NCBI RefSeq assembly: GCF_011297335.1 | Contig: NZ_JAAOTJ010000002.1 | Coordinates: 372,001 to 436,000 of the forward strand | Direction: 5' to 3' | Length of the DNA: 64,000 nt | Source: Catellatospora methionotrophica | GTDB taxonomy: Bacteria > Actinomycetota > Actinomycetes > Mycobacteriales > Micromonosporaceae | In this document: in pieces, positions 46,505 to 55,080 of the stretch | Layout: the number at the start of each line of letters is the position of its first letter | How positions within the stretch are numbered: position 1 is the stretch's first letter | Translations under genes and position numbers: made by a program | The notes under the pieces: generated by a model | The model's database searches: none | Seen by the model: only the letters and a program-made list of their open reading frames with translations | What the model was told of the DNA's origin: nothing

Positions 46505-48339
46505 GTACGCGATGGGTGCAGCGCCTGCGTGGGGCGATCGAGGCGGCGACCGGTGCGCAGAGCGCCGCCGAGGCCGAGGGCGCGTGGCGCCGGGTGGCCG
46601 ACGCCGACACGTTGCGGGTGACCCTGGTCGGGCCGTGGAGCGCCGGTAAGTCGAGCCTGATCAAGCGACTGCTGGTGGAGGACGGGAGCCCGGTCCCGCC
46701 ATGGCTGTCGGTCAGCGCCTCGCGGGAGACCTATGAGATCCGCGAGGCGCGCTCGGCCGGTGTCACCTATGTGGACACTCCGGGGCTCGGCAGTGACGAG
46801 CAGCGGCACGACCTGCTCGCGCTGTCCACCGTCGCGGCGACCGACCTGCTCGTGGTCACGGTGACGCCTCAGCTGCTCGGCACTGACGTGGACAGGCTGG
46901 CGGCGCTGGCCGACGGCACGGCGATCACCCCCTACGGTGGCGGGTTCTTTCCGCCGGGGGCGCTGGTGGTGGTCATCAGCAAAGCCGACATGGCCGGGGT
47001 CGACCCGATCGACGACCTCGGCGGTTTCCGGGCGATGGTCGACCGCAAGCGGTCCTCTGTCGTGACGGCGCTGCGGCGGCACGTCCGTGGCGACCTGCCG
47101 CCGGTCATCGCGGTGGTCGCCGATCTGGGCGGGCAGCACGCGCGCAACCCCCAGCCGAACGTCTCGGCGTTCGCCGAGGGCCGGGAGTGGGACGGCGTGC
47201 AGGCGCTGCGTGCCGCGCTGGCCGGGGCGGACGCGGGGCGGCTGCGGGCAGCGGCGCAGGTGCGGCACTGGGCCCGTGCCGCCGCGATCGCGCGGGAGCA
47301 GGCCACCTCGGCGCTGGCGGAGTCCCAGGACGAGCTGCGGCGTATGCAGGCGGACCGGTCCCGGGTGCTGGTGCTGGACGAGGAGCTGGCGGCGATCGAC
47401 GCGTCGGCGGCGAGCCGGTTGCGCGACGACATCCGCGACGAGATGCACAGCGTGATCATGCAGGGTGCGGTGGACGAGACGGAGCAGCTGGCCGAGCAGA
47501 TGGCCGAGCGGCTGAACTCCTGCGTCGCGGCCTGGCACGCGGAGTCCACCGGCAAGCTGGTGGCGCTGGCCCGGCGTGCCCAGGTGGAGCTGAGCCCGGT
47601 CGCGACCGACTCCGGCGGCCGGTCGCTGAGCATGCCTACCGAGCAGTTCGTCACGCAGACCGCGGCTGCCGACGGGCTCGACGCCCGGCTCAGCGAGTTC
47701 GTGGCCAAGGGCCTGGTGGTGGCGGACAAGCTGCAGGAGCTGCGGCTGGGCATCAGGAGCGCCGACGTGCCGGAGCACCTGGACCAGTACCAGTCGCTGC
47801 TGGACCGGGTCCACCCCGACGCGTACGCCCGGACGCTGTCCCTGCTGGGCATCGACGGGGTGCTCACGAACCCGCAGTACGCCCAGGAGCTGGCCGGTCT
47901 GCAGAAACACGAGGGGGTCAGCGAGCTGATCGCCTATCTGCGCAAGCCGGGCGGCATCGTCAGCCCGGTTCACGCGGAGCGGCTGAAGAACACCGCGCAC
48001 ACGCTGCGGATCGCCGCGGACGTGGCGCCGGTGCTGCTGGAACTGCTGCGCATGCAGCAGCAGGAGCGGGCGTCGCAGGATCTGCGGGACAAGCGCGCGC
48101 AGTTGCAGGCGCAGGCCGACGGCGCGGCGACGCGGCAGGCCGAGCAGATCCTCGGCGGTGGCGCGCAGGGCACGGGCTGGCGCGGCCAGGTGGCCGAGCT
48201 GAGAACGGCGCTGCGGGCCGGGGCCCCTGACGACGAGGCCATGAAGCTGGCCGAGCAGCGGGGCGCGCAGTTGGCCACCGCACGGGACGATCTGGACGCG
48301 GCGCTGCGTGAGCTGGCCACCGCGAGCATCGAGGGCTGA
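46501..48339 (+). CDS. Dynamin-like GTPase (second gene of pair)
   Basis: A 612-residue protein: a short helical start, Walker A GPWSAGKSS (44-52), DTPGLG near 92, and SKAD near 160 as the guanine-specificity motif. Long alpha-helical, Ala/Glu/Arg-rich stalk regions with coiled-coil character run through residues 240-600. No clear transmembrane helix is visible, so membrane contact may come from its partner. It is translated by coupling with the double-GTPase gene. Partner pairs of dynamin-like proteins act in sporulation septation, membrane repair and phage tolerance in other bacteria; which applies here is unknown. A strong terminator follows. Confidence 0.85.
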   Translation: MSTRWVQRLRGAIEAATGAQSAAEAEGAWRRVADADTLRVTLVGPWSAGKSSLIKRLLVEDGSPVPPWLSVSASRETYEIREARSAGVTYVDTPGLGSDEQRHDLLALSTVAATDLLVVTVTPQLLGTDVDRLAALADGTAITPYGGGFFPPGALVVVISKADMAGVDPIDDLGGFRAMVDRKRSSVVTALRRHVRGDLPPVIAVVADLGGQHARNPQPNVSAFAEGREWDGVQALRAALAGADAGRLRAAAQVRHWARAAAIAREQATSALAESQDELRRMQADRSRVLVLDEELAAIDASAASRLRDDIRDEMHSVIMQGAVDETEQLAEQMAERLNSCVAAWHAESTGKLVALARRAQVELSPVATDSGGRSLSMPTEQFVTQTAAADGLDARLSEFVAKGLVVADKLQELRLGIRSADVPEHLDQYQSLLDRVHPDAYARTLSLLGIDGVLTNPQYAQELAGLQKHEGVSELIAYLRKPGGIVSPVHAERLKNTAHTLRIAADVAPVLLELLRMQQQERASQDLRDKRAQLQAQADGAATRQAEQILGGGAQGTGWRGQVAELRTALRAGAPDDEAMKLAEQRGAQLATARDDLDAALRELATASIEG

Positions 48340-48354
48340 GCCCCACAGGTTCCC

Positions 48355-48406
48355 GAGGTCTTCGTCATCACCGGAGCGTGATCGCTCGGGTGATGACGAA
48401 GACCTC
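48355..48406 (+). terminator. Terminator of the dynamin-like operon
   Basis: A perfect 18-bp outer stem (48355-48372 with 48389-48406), with an inner GAGCG/CGCTC stem in the loop. It starts 16 bases after the second GTPase stop. Confidence 0.75.
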
Positions 48407-48501
48407 TGGTCTGCGTGTGGTAGCTGGGCGACTGCGAGGCATTCGCCTGGTTTTCCCGGCATTCGACCGGCTGGGCGTAACGCGACGAGGGCGCGACTTT
48501 T

Positions 48502-48520
48502 TGGTCTAAAGATGTACCAT
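48502..48520. promoter_or_regulatory. Operator-like inverted half-sites before the GntR/RpiR regulator gene
   Basis: TGGTCTAAAGATGTACCA (48502-48519) has inverted TGGT/ACCA ends, and TACCAT (48515-48520) could serve as a -10. The same half-site recurs in the other promoters of this locus, pointing to autoregulation. Confidence 0.5.
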
Positions 48521-48553
48521 GTTGCGACGCCTGTCTGCTGCCCGAGGAGATCG

Positions 48554-49630
48554 ATGAAGGACGACGCCGAATCCGACCTGCCGGTCGTTTCGCTGGCGAT
48601 GCCTGCGCGGGAGAGCCTGTCCTCACGATCGGCCACCGCGCTCAAGCGCTACCTGCTGGCTGAGCGGCTCGAACCAGGCGACAAGCTGCCACCGGAGCGG
48701 CGGCTGGCCGAGGCGCTCAACGTCAGCCGCACGGTGCTGCGCGAGGCGGTCAACCAGCTGGTCGGCGAGGGGCTGGTGCGCCGGGAGCCGTCCCGGTCGC
48801 CGACCGTCACCGACTTCGACCGCCGCCAGCTCGCCGCGCAGCTGCTGGAGGAGCCGGAGATGCTGGCCTTCGGGTCGGTGGGCCAGGTCGCGGGACAGCT
48901 GGCGGTCGAGCCGGAGGAGGTGCAGCGTTTCGCCCGCGACCTCGGCTACAGCGGTTACCAGACGCTGCAGGCCTCGGTGCGGGAGGCGTACCTGCGCAAT
49001 GCGGGCCTGGACCCGGCGGTGGTCCGCCCGGCCGGGGGTGAGGCCGATGAGCTGCTGGCCGAACAGCGCCGACGGCAGCGTGCCGACCTGGAGAAACTGT
49101 ACGAGGCGGTCGGCCGGGCGCAGCTCGACGAGATGTGCGCGGCGCTGGAGGGCGCGCGGCGCGTGGTGGTGTACGGGGAGGGCGCTTCGGCGGCGCTGGC
49201 CGGGGTGCTGGCCCGGATGCTGCAGCACGTCGGCGTCAACGCGCAGGTGATGGCGAACGGGCCGGTGGACAGCGCCCTGGACATGTACGGGCTGGGCCCG
49301 CAGGACGTCGTGCTCTGCATAGCGCTGTGGCTGCCGTTCCGGGGGTCGATCGACGTGATGCGGCTGGCGTCCGACGCCGGGTGCCACACCGTGGCGTTCA
49401 CCGCCTCGCCGGGCAGCCCGATCACGCGGTACTCCAAGCAGGTGGCGATCGTCCCGGCGCAGGGCACGGCGCTGTCGTTCACGGTGCTGCCGACCGTCGC
49501 GCTGTTCGAGAACCTGACGGCGGTGCTGGCCGGGCGGCGTCCGGAGCTGGCCGCCGACATCCAGCAGTCGCTGCACAACCGGTACGTCAAGGAGGGTCTG
49601 GTCGCGCACATGCGGGACCTGCGCGGCTGA
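48554..49630 (+). CDS. GntR-RpiR-SIS fusion transcriptional regulator
   Basis: A 358-residue regulator with an unusual build. Residues about 22-85 are a GntR winged helix (ALKRYLLAERLEPGDKLPPE, RTVLREAVNQLVGEGLVRRE). Residues about 93-150 resemble the second part of an RpiR helix-turn-helix (AFGSVGQVAGQLAVEPEEVQ, RFARDLGYSGYQTLQ). Residues about 185-330 are a SIS sugar-phosphate-binding domain (ALEGARRVVVYGEGASAALA). The ATG at 48554 follows GAGGAG. It precedes the Opp-type transporter operon and probably senses a phosphorylated amino sugar such as ManNAc-6-P (inference). Confidence 0.85.
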   Translation: MKDDAESDLPVVSLAMPARESLSSRSATALKRYLLAERLEPGDKLPPERRLAEALNVSRTVLREAVNQLVGEGLVRREPSRSPTVTDFDRRQLAAQLLEEPEMLAFGSVGQVAGQLAVEPEEVQRFARDLGYSGYQTLQASVREAYLRNAGLDPAVVRPAGGEADELLAEQRRRQRADLEKLYEAVGRAQLDEMCAALEGARRVVVYGEGASAALAGVLARMLQHVGVNAQVMANGPVDSALDMYGLGPQDVVLCIALWLPFRGSIDVMRLASDAGCHTVAFTASPGSPITRYSKQVAIVPAQGTALSFTVLPTVALFENLTAVLAGRRPELAADIQQSLHNRYVKEGLVAHMRDLRG

Positions 49631-49644
49631 GTCCCGCCTCCTCC

Positions 49645-49674
49645 AGCGCCCGGTGCCCACTGGCACCGGGCGCT
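49645..49674 (+). terminator. Terminator of the GntR/RpiR regulator gene
   Basis: A perfect 13-bp stem (49645-49657 with 49662-49674), CACT loop and a short TT after it, 15 bases past the stop. Confidence 0.7.
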
Positions 49675-49741
49675 TTCGCATGTCCGGGTGCCCGGCGAAT
49701 CGAAGCCCGTACACCGGTTACCACCTGCGCACTCTCTGTGG

Positions 49742-49812
49742 TGGACCAGTGGACCAAACAATGGTGGACCAACTGTTGACCGCAGATGGACTACTTGCAT
49801 ACCATCGCTCCA
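49742..49812 (+). promoter_or_regulatory. Promoter and triple operator of the Opp-type transporter operon
   Basis: Three TGGACCA copies (49742-49748, 49750-49756, 49765-49771) lie just upstream of TTGACC (49776-49781). After 18 bases comes TACCAT (49800-49805), the candidate -10. The 13-mer TACCATCGCTCCA (49800-49812) recurs at 61810-61822 upstream of the secreted sialidase-like gene. The repeats are probably bound by the GntR/RpiR regulator next door. Confidence 0.6.
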
Positions 49813-49886
49813 CTGCCTATCGAGATCTTCTCTATCGCGAGGAGCGAGACCGGTGGCACATGAGGTATGCGATGGAAGGAGCGAGC

Positions 49887-51815
49887 GTGAGCAGACATAA
49901 CGTCGGGCGCCGGAGTTTCCTGATCGCCGGCGGCGTGACGGCGCTGGGGACCTTGGGCCTGGTCTCGGCATGCGACAGTGCGGATGACCCGGCGAACACG
50001 GCAGACCTGGGACAGAAGGAAGCCCCGGCCCTGGCCGAGGAGGTCAAGGCGGGTCGGCTGCCCAAGCTGGAGGAGCGGCTGCCGGCCAACCCGCTGGTGG
50101 TCCAGACCGTGGACCGGCCGGGCAAGTACGGCGGCACGTGGCGCACCGTGGCGGTCGGGGTCGAGGACGCCTCGTCCTGGATGCTGCAGACGATCTACTA
50201 CGACAACGTCCTGGCCTGGGACGCGGCATTCCCGAACAACGGCGGCATCGCCGACGTGAAGGCCAACCTGGCCGAGTCGTTCACCAGCAACGCCGACGGC
50301 ACCGAGTACGTCTTCAAGCTGCGGCCGGGCATCAAGTGGTCCGACGGCAAGCCGTTCACCGCCGACGACGTGGTGTTCGCCGTCAACGAGATCGCCGTGC
50401 ACCCGGAGGTGTCCCCGGCCCCGAACTCACGGTTCGTCGGCCTGGACGGCAAGCCCGGCAAGGCCGAGAAGGTCGACCAGTACACCGTGAAGATCACCTT
50501 CACCGGCCCCAACGGCCTGTTCCTGCAGGGCATGTGCTCGGCCGGCGGCTGGGTGCTGGCCGCGCCGATGCACTACCTGCAGCAGTTCCACGGCGACCAC
50601 ATGAGCGCCAAACCCGCCGACTGGGTGACCGCGTTCAAGACCAAGAACGACCCGTTCGGCAACGCCGAGCGGCCCACCCTGACCGCGTGGAAGGTCACCA
50701 CCCCGATCGGCGGCGGCTCGCAGGTCGTCGTCGAGCGCAACCCGTACTACTGGAAGGTCGACCAGAACCGGCGGCAGCTGCCGTACCTGGACAAGGTCGT
50801 CTACAGCATCGTCACCGACGCCGAGGTCGGCCTCGCCCAGGTCTCCAACGGCCAGGTCGAGCTGACCTCCCGCGCGGTCAACAGCACCCGCAACAAGCCG
50901 GTGCTGGCCAACGCCCGAGCCAAGGGCGGCTTCGACTTCTTCGAGGTCAAGACCGGCCAGATGAACGCCAACACCATCATGTTCAACCTGACCCACGCCG
51001 ACCCGGTCAAGCGGCAGATCTTCGGCAACCGCGACTTCCGCGTCGGCCTGTCGCTCGCGATCAACCGCAAGGAGATCATCGACGGGGTGTACGCGGGCCA
51101 GGGTGAGCCGTGGCAGGCCGCCCCCCGCCCCGATTCGCCGTTCTACGACCAGAAGATGGCCAAGCAGTACACCGAGTACGACGTCGCCGGGGCCAACGCG
51201 GCCCTGGACAAGGCCGGTTTCGCGCTCAAGGACGGGGCGCGGGTCGGCCCGGACGGCAAGCCGATCGAGTTCGTGGTCCTGGTCTCGACCAGCAACCCGA
51301 CCATCGTGCAGGCGATGGGCTTCATCACCCGCTTCTGGCAGGCCGTCGGCGTGAAGGCGACCGTGCAGAGCGTCGACGAGACCCTGTTCTTCGAGCGGGT
51401 CACCGCCGGTCAGCACGATGTCGCCGTGTCCACGGGGGACGGCGGCGACAACCCGATCCTGTACCCGTACCGCTACATCCCGACCGCGCCGCGGGTGTCG
51501 CTGTTCGGCCCGGCCTGGGGCACCTGGTACCTCAGCAACGGGGCGCAGGGCGAGCAGCCGCCGGCCGCGGTCGCCAAATGGATCGAGGACTACAAGAAGA
51601 TCCGCGGCACGACCGACGCGACGACGGCCACGAACCTGATGAAGGGCATCCTGGCCGGCGTACGCGACGAGTTCCAGGTGATCGGCACGGTGCTGCCGAT
51701 CCACGGCTACGGCGTGGTCAAGAACAACTTCCACAACGTGCCGAAGTCGATCCCGGGCGACCTGACGTTCCCCAACGTCGGTGCGGCGCACCCGGAGCAG
51801 TTCTTCGTCGACTGA
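49887..51815 (+). CDS. Opp/Dpp-type ABC transporter, solute-binding protein (family 5)
   Basis: A 642-residue exported binding protein. The GTG at 49887 with GGAAGGAG five bases upstream gives a twin-arginine leader with a lipobox-like end (GRRSFLIAGGVTALGTLGLVSAC, Cys near residue 31). The mature part is the long family 5 fold: EYVFKLRPGIKWSDGKPFTADD, QVVVERNPYYWK, FRVGLSLAINRKEIIDGVY. Family 5 proteins bind peptides, but also sugars and sialic acid in several actinobacterial and Haemophilus systems. The gene context here favours an amino sugar or sialic acid. First gene of a five-gene transporter operon. Confidence 0.95.
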   Translation: MSRHNVGRRSFLIAGGVTALGTLGLVSACDSADDPANTADLGQKEAPALAEEVKAGRLPKLEERLPANPLVVQTVDRPGKYGGTWRTVAVGVEDASSWMLQTIYYDNVLAWDAAFPNNGGIADVKANLAESFTSNADGTEYVFKLRPGIKWSDGKPFTADDVVFAVNEIAVHPEVSPAPNSRFVGLDGKPGKAEKVDQYTVKITFTGPNGLFLQGMCSAGGWVLAAPMHYLQQFHGDHMSAKPADWVTAFKTKNDPFGNAERPTLTAWKVTTPIGGGSQVVVERNPYYWKVDQNRRQLPYLDKVVYSIVTDAEVGLAQVSNGQVELTSRAVNSTRNKPVLANARAKGGFDFFEVKTGQMNANTIMFNLTHADPVKRQIFGNRDFRVGLSLAINRKEIIDGVYAGQGEPWQAAPRPDSPFYDQKMAKQYTEYDVAGANAALDKAGFALKDGARVGPDGKPIEFVVLVSTSNPTIVQAMGFITRFWQAVGVKATVQSVDETLFFERVTAGQHDVAVSTGDGGDNPILYPYRYIPTAPRVSLFGPAWGTWYLSNGAQGEQPPAAVAKWIEDYKKIRGTTDATTATNLMKGILAGVRDEFQVIGTVLPIHGYGVVKNNFHNVPKSIPGDLTFPNVGAAHPEQFFVD

Positions 51816-51820
51816 CCCCA

Positions 51821-51857
51821 GAGCCGCCGGTCCCCGCGCGTCGGGGACCGGCGGCTC
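51821..51857 (+). terminator. Hairpin between binding-protein and permease genes
   Basis: A perfect 15-bp stem (51821-51835 with 51843-51857) and seven-base loop, six bases after the binding-protein stop. Likely a partial terminator or mRNA stabiliser favouring binding-protein production. Confidence 0.55.
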
Positions 51858-51885
51858 GACGAGCGCCCTGGAAGGGGCCGATGCC

Positions 51886-52875
51886 ATGATGCGTTTCGTG
51901 CTGCGCCGGCTGGCGTACGCGCTCCTGACGATCTGGGGCGTGTCGTTCGTCGCGTTCATCATCATCCAGCTGCCGCCGGGCGACTTCCTGACCACCTCGA
52001 TCGAGCGCATGGGCGACGACGGCGCGGTCGGTGAGGCCCAGATCGCCGTGCTGCGCGAGCAGTACGGGCTGGACCAGCCGATCTGGGTGCAGTACTTCAA
52101 ATGGATCTCCGGCATCGTGCTGCACGGCGACTTCGGCCAGTCGTTCGTCTACCACCGGCCGGTCGCGGAGCTGATCGGGCAGCGGCTGCCGCTGACGATC
52201 GCGCTGTCCATCGCGACCATCGTGTTCACCTGGGCGATGGCGGTGCCGATCGGCATCTACTCGGCGGTGCGCCAGTACTCCCTGGGCGACTACGCCGTCA
52301 CCATCCTGGGCTTTCTCGGTCTGGCGATCCCCAGCTTCCTGGTCGCGCTGGTGCTGCTGTACGTCTCGTACAACTTCTTCGGCCAGGACGTCGGCGGGCT
52401 GTTCTCCGAACGCTACATCGACGCCCCGTGGAGCTTCGGCAAGGTCGTCGACCTGCTCAAACACATGTGGATCCCGGTCGCGATCACCGGCCTGGCCGGG
52501 ACCGCGTCGCTGATCCGGGTGATGCGCGCCAACCTGCTCGACGAGCTGCGCAAACCCTACGTCGCCGCGGCCCGGGCCCGGGGCAACTCCGAGACCCGCC
52601 TGATCGTGAAGTACCCGGTGCGGGTCGCCATCGCGCCGCTGCTGTCCACACTCGGCGCGGTGCTGCCCGCGGTCGTGTCCTCCGGTGAGGTCGTCGCGAT
52701 CGTGCTCAGCCTGCAGACGACCGGGCCGCTGCTGCTCAGCTCCCTGCAGACGCAGGACATGTACCTGGCCGGAAGCCTCATCTTCGCGGTGAGCGTGCTG
52801 ACCGTCGTCGGCACCCTCATCTCCGACCTGATGCTGGGCTGGGCCGATCCGCGCATCCGGCACCGGTACTCCTAG
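51886..52875 (+). CDS. Opp-type ABC transporter permease 1 (OppB/DppB family)
   Basis: A 329-residue permease starting MMRFVLRRLAYALLTIWGVS, the usual DppB N-terminus. About six transmembrane helices are predicted. The ATPase-coupling loop is LRKPYVAAARARGNSE. The ATG at 51886 follows GGAAGGGG. A downstream permease gene begins eight bases after its stop. Confidence 0.95.
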   Translation: MMRFVLRRLAYALLTIWGVSFVAFIIIQLPPGDFLTTSIERMGDDGAVGEAQIAVLREQYGLDQPIWVQYFKWISGIVLHGDFGQSFVYHRPVAELIGQRLPLTIALSIATIVFTWAMAVPIGIYSAVRQYSLGDYAVTILGFLGLAIPSFLVALVLLYVSYNFFGQDVGGLFSERYIDAPWSFGKVVDLLKHMWIPVAITGLAGTASLIRVMRANLLDELRKPYVAAARARGNSETRLIVKYPVRVAIAPLLSTLGAVLPAVVSSGEVVAIVLSLQTTGPLLLSSLQTQDMYLAGSLIFAVSVLTVVGTLISDLMLGWADPRIRHRYS

Positions 52876-52883
52876 GAGACGCG

Positions 52884-54035
52884 ATGACTGTCACGATCCC
52901 CGACGGGACCCCGCCGCGCACCGAGCCGGTGACCATGTCCGCGACCGACCCGCGCCGCCGCGACCAGGCCTCGCAGTGGCGGCTGGTCTGGTGGCGCTTC
53001 CGCAAACACAAACTGGCCATGGCCGGGGCGATCGTGCTCGCCACGGTGTACCTGCTCGCGATCTTCGCGGACTTCGTCGCCCCGAGCACCCTCGACCAGT
53101 ACGACACCCGCTACACCTACGCCGCGCCGCAGACCGTGCACGTGTACGACGACGGCGACTGGGGCTTCTACACCCACCCGTACACGATGCAGCGCGACCC
53201 GGACACGTTCGAGGAGAAGTTCGCCGTCGACGAGTCCACGAAGATCGCGCTCGGGTTCTTCGTGCACGGCAAGCCGTACGAGATGTTCGGGTTCATCGCC
53301 TCCGACATCCACCTGTTCGGGCCCGTGCACGCCGGTGACCCGTTCTACCCGCTCGGGGCCAACGCCCAGGGTCAGGACGTGCTGTCGCGGGTGCTGCACG
53401 GGGCCCGGATCTCGATGTCGATCGGCCTGATCGGCGTCCTGCTCAGCCTGCTGCTGGGGCTGCTGCTCGGCGGGATCTCCGGCTACTACGGCGGCGCCGT
53501 CGACACCGTCATCCAGCGGGTCATCGAGTTCCTCACCTCGATCCCGACGATCCCGCTGTGGATGGGCCTGGCCGCCGCGGTGCCGCCGACCTGGTCGTCG
53601 GTGCAGACGTACCTCGCCATCACGGTGATCCTGTCGCTGCTGGCCTGGACCGACCTGGCCCGCCAGGTCCGGGGCCGGTTCCTGGCCATGCGGCACGAGG
53701 ACTTCGTCACCGCGTCGATCCTCGACGGGGCCGGGCCGATGCGGGTCATGTGGCGGCACATGCTGCCGTCGTTCACCAGCCACATCATCGCCTCGGTCAC
53801 CCTGGCCGTGCCCGCGATGATCCTCGCCGAGACGACGCTGAGCTTCCTCGGCCTGGGCCTGCAGTACCCGGCGGTCAGCTGGGGCGTGCTGCTGCAGGAG
53901 GCGCAGAACCTGCGCGCCATCACCACCGCGCCGTGGCTGGTGCTGGCCCCCGGCATCGCGGTCGTCGTCGCGGTGCTGTCGTTCAACTTCGTCGGCGACG
54001 GCCTGCGCGACGCCGCCGACCCGTACCGGCAGTAG
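52884..54035 (+). CDS. Opp-type ABC transporter permease 2 (OppC/DppC family)
   Basis: A 383-residue permease. Residues 1-45 are cytoplasmic (RLVWWRFRKHKLAMAG precedes the first helix). A long external insertion of about 90 residues after helix 1 (through VHVYDDGDWGFYTHPYTM to HAGDPFYPLGANAQGQD) is larger than in short DppC proteins. The remaining helices carry the coupling loop RHEDFVTASILDGAGPMRVM. Part of the same operon. Confidence 0.95.
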   Translation: MTVTIPDGTPPRTEPVTMSATDPRRRDQASQWRLVWWRFRKHKLAMAGAIVLATVYLLAIFADFVAPSTLDQYDTRYTYAAPQTVHVYDDGDWGFYTHPYTMQRDPDTFEEKFAVDESTKIALGFFVHGKPYEMFGFIASDIHLFGPVHAGDPFYPLGANAQGQDVLSRVLHGARISMSIGLIGVLLSLLLGLLLGGISGYYGGAVDTVIQRVIEFLTSIPTIPLWMGLAAAVPPTWSSVQTYLAITVILSLLAWTDLARQVRGRFLAMRHEDFVTASILDGAGPMRVMWRHMLPSFTSHIIASVTLAVPAMILAETTLSFLGLGLQYPAVSWGVLLQEAQNLRAITTAPWLVLAPGIAVVVAVLSFNFVGDGLRDAADPYRQ

Positions 54036-54048
54036 GAGGGAGGAACCC

Positions 54049-55080
54049 ATGTCCGACGTGATCCTGCAAGTCCAGGACCTGCAGACGCACTACCTGCTGC
54101 GCGACGGCGTGACCCGCGCCGTCGACGGCGTGTCGTTCGACGTGCGCCGGGGCCGGACCCTGTGCGTGGTGGGGGAGAGCGGCTGCGGCAAGAGCGCCAC
54201 CGCCCACTCCATCCTGCAGCTGGTCGACGAACCCGGAAAGATCGTCGGCGGGCGGATCCTGCTCCACCGCACCCACGGCGAGCAGGCCGGGCAGGTCGTC
54301 GACCTGGCCGCGCTGCCCGCCCGGGGCAAGCAGATGCGCGAGATCCGCGGCCGCGAGATCGCGATGGTCTTCCAGGAGCCGATGACCTCGCTCAGCCCCG
54401 TGCACACCGTCGGCGACCAGGTCATGGAAGCCATCCGGCTGCACCTGCCGCTGCCGGAGAAGCAGATCCACGAACGCGCCGTCGACCTGCTCGACCGGGT
54501 ACGCATCCCGAACCCGCGCCGGCACATGGACTCGTACACGTTCCAGCTGTCCGGCGGCATGCGCCAGCGGGTGTCACTGGCCGCGGCGCTGTCCTGCGAA
54601 CCGGCCCTGCTCATCGCCGACGAGCCGACCACGGCCCTGGACGTCACGACCCAGGCGCAGATCCTCGACCTGTTCGCCGAGCTGCAGCAGGAACTCGACA
54701 TGGCCGTCATGTTCATCACCCACGACCTCGGTGTCGTGGCGTCGATCGCGGACGAGGTCGTCGTCATGTACCTCGGCCAGGTCGCCGAGCAGACCGACGT
54801 CGACTCGCTGTTCCACCGGCCCGCCCACCCGTACACCCGGGCCCTGTTGTCCTCGGTGCCCAAACCCGGCACCCGCACCCGGCTCGCCCCGATTCGCGGC
54901 GGCGTGCCGTCGCCCTACGACCGGCCCAGCGGATGCGCCTTCCACCCCCGCTGCGACGCGATGATGCCGGGCGTATGCGACCGCGGCCCCGTCCCGCTCG
55001 TCGACCTCGACGCCGGGCGGGCCGCCCGGTGCATGCTCTACACCGAGGAGGTGGCCCGCGATGGCGAGCCCGTCCGCTGA
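54049..55080 (+). CDS. Opp-type ABC transporter ATPase 1 (OppD/DppD family)
   Basis: A 343-residue ATPase: Walker A GESGCGKSATAHS, signature LSGGMRQRVS, Walker B LLIADEPTTALD, and the C-terminal oligopeptide-transporter extension with Cys-rich CAFHPRCDAMMPGVC, a feature linked to an iron-sulfur or metal site in this family. Its end overlaps the next ATPase gene by 20 bases. Confidence 0.96.
   Translation: MSDVILQVQDLQTHYLLRDGVTRAVDGVSFDVRRGRTLCVVGESGCGKSATAHSILQLVDEPGKIVGGRILLHRTHGEQAGQVVDLAALPARGKQMREIRGREIAMVFQEPMTSLSPVHTVGDQVMEAIRLHLPLPEKQIHERAVDLLDRVRIPNPRRHMDSYTFQLSGGMRQRVSLAAALSCEPALLIADEPTTALDVTTQAQILDLFAELQQELDMAVMFITHDLGVVASIADEVVVMYLGQVAEQTDVDSLFHRPAHPYTRALLSSVPKPGTRTRLAPIRGGVPSPYDRPSGCAFHPRCDAMMPGVCDRGPVPLVDLDAGRAARCMLYTEEVARDGEPVR

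Noticed and set aside
46354-48645. A 763-codon minus-strand frame opposite the second GTPase
   Set aside because: Same reasons: shadow of a well-supported gene and no family resemblance.
49742-49771. TGGACCA repeats considered as DasR (dre) sites
   Set aside because: The dre consensus needs a 12-base TGGTCTAGACCA core; these have shorter, directly repeated halves, and a GntR-type regulator is encoded next door.
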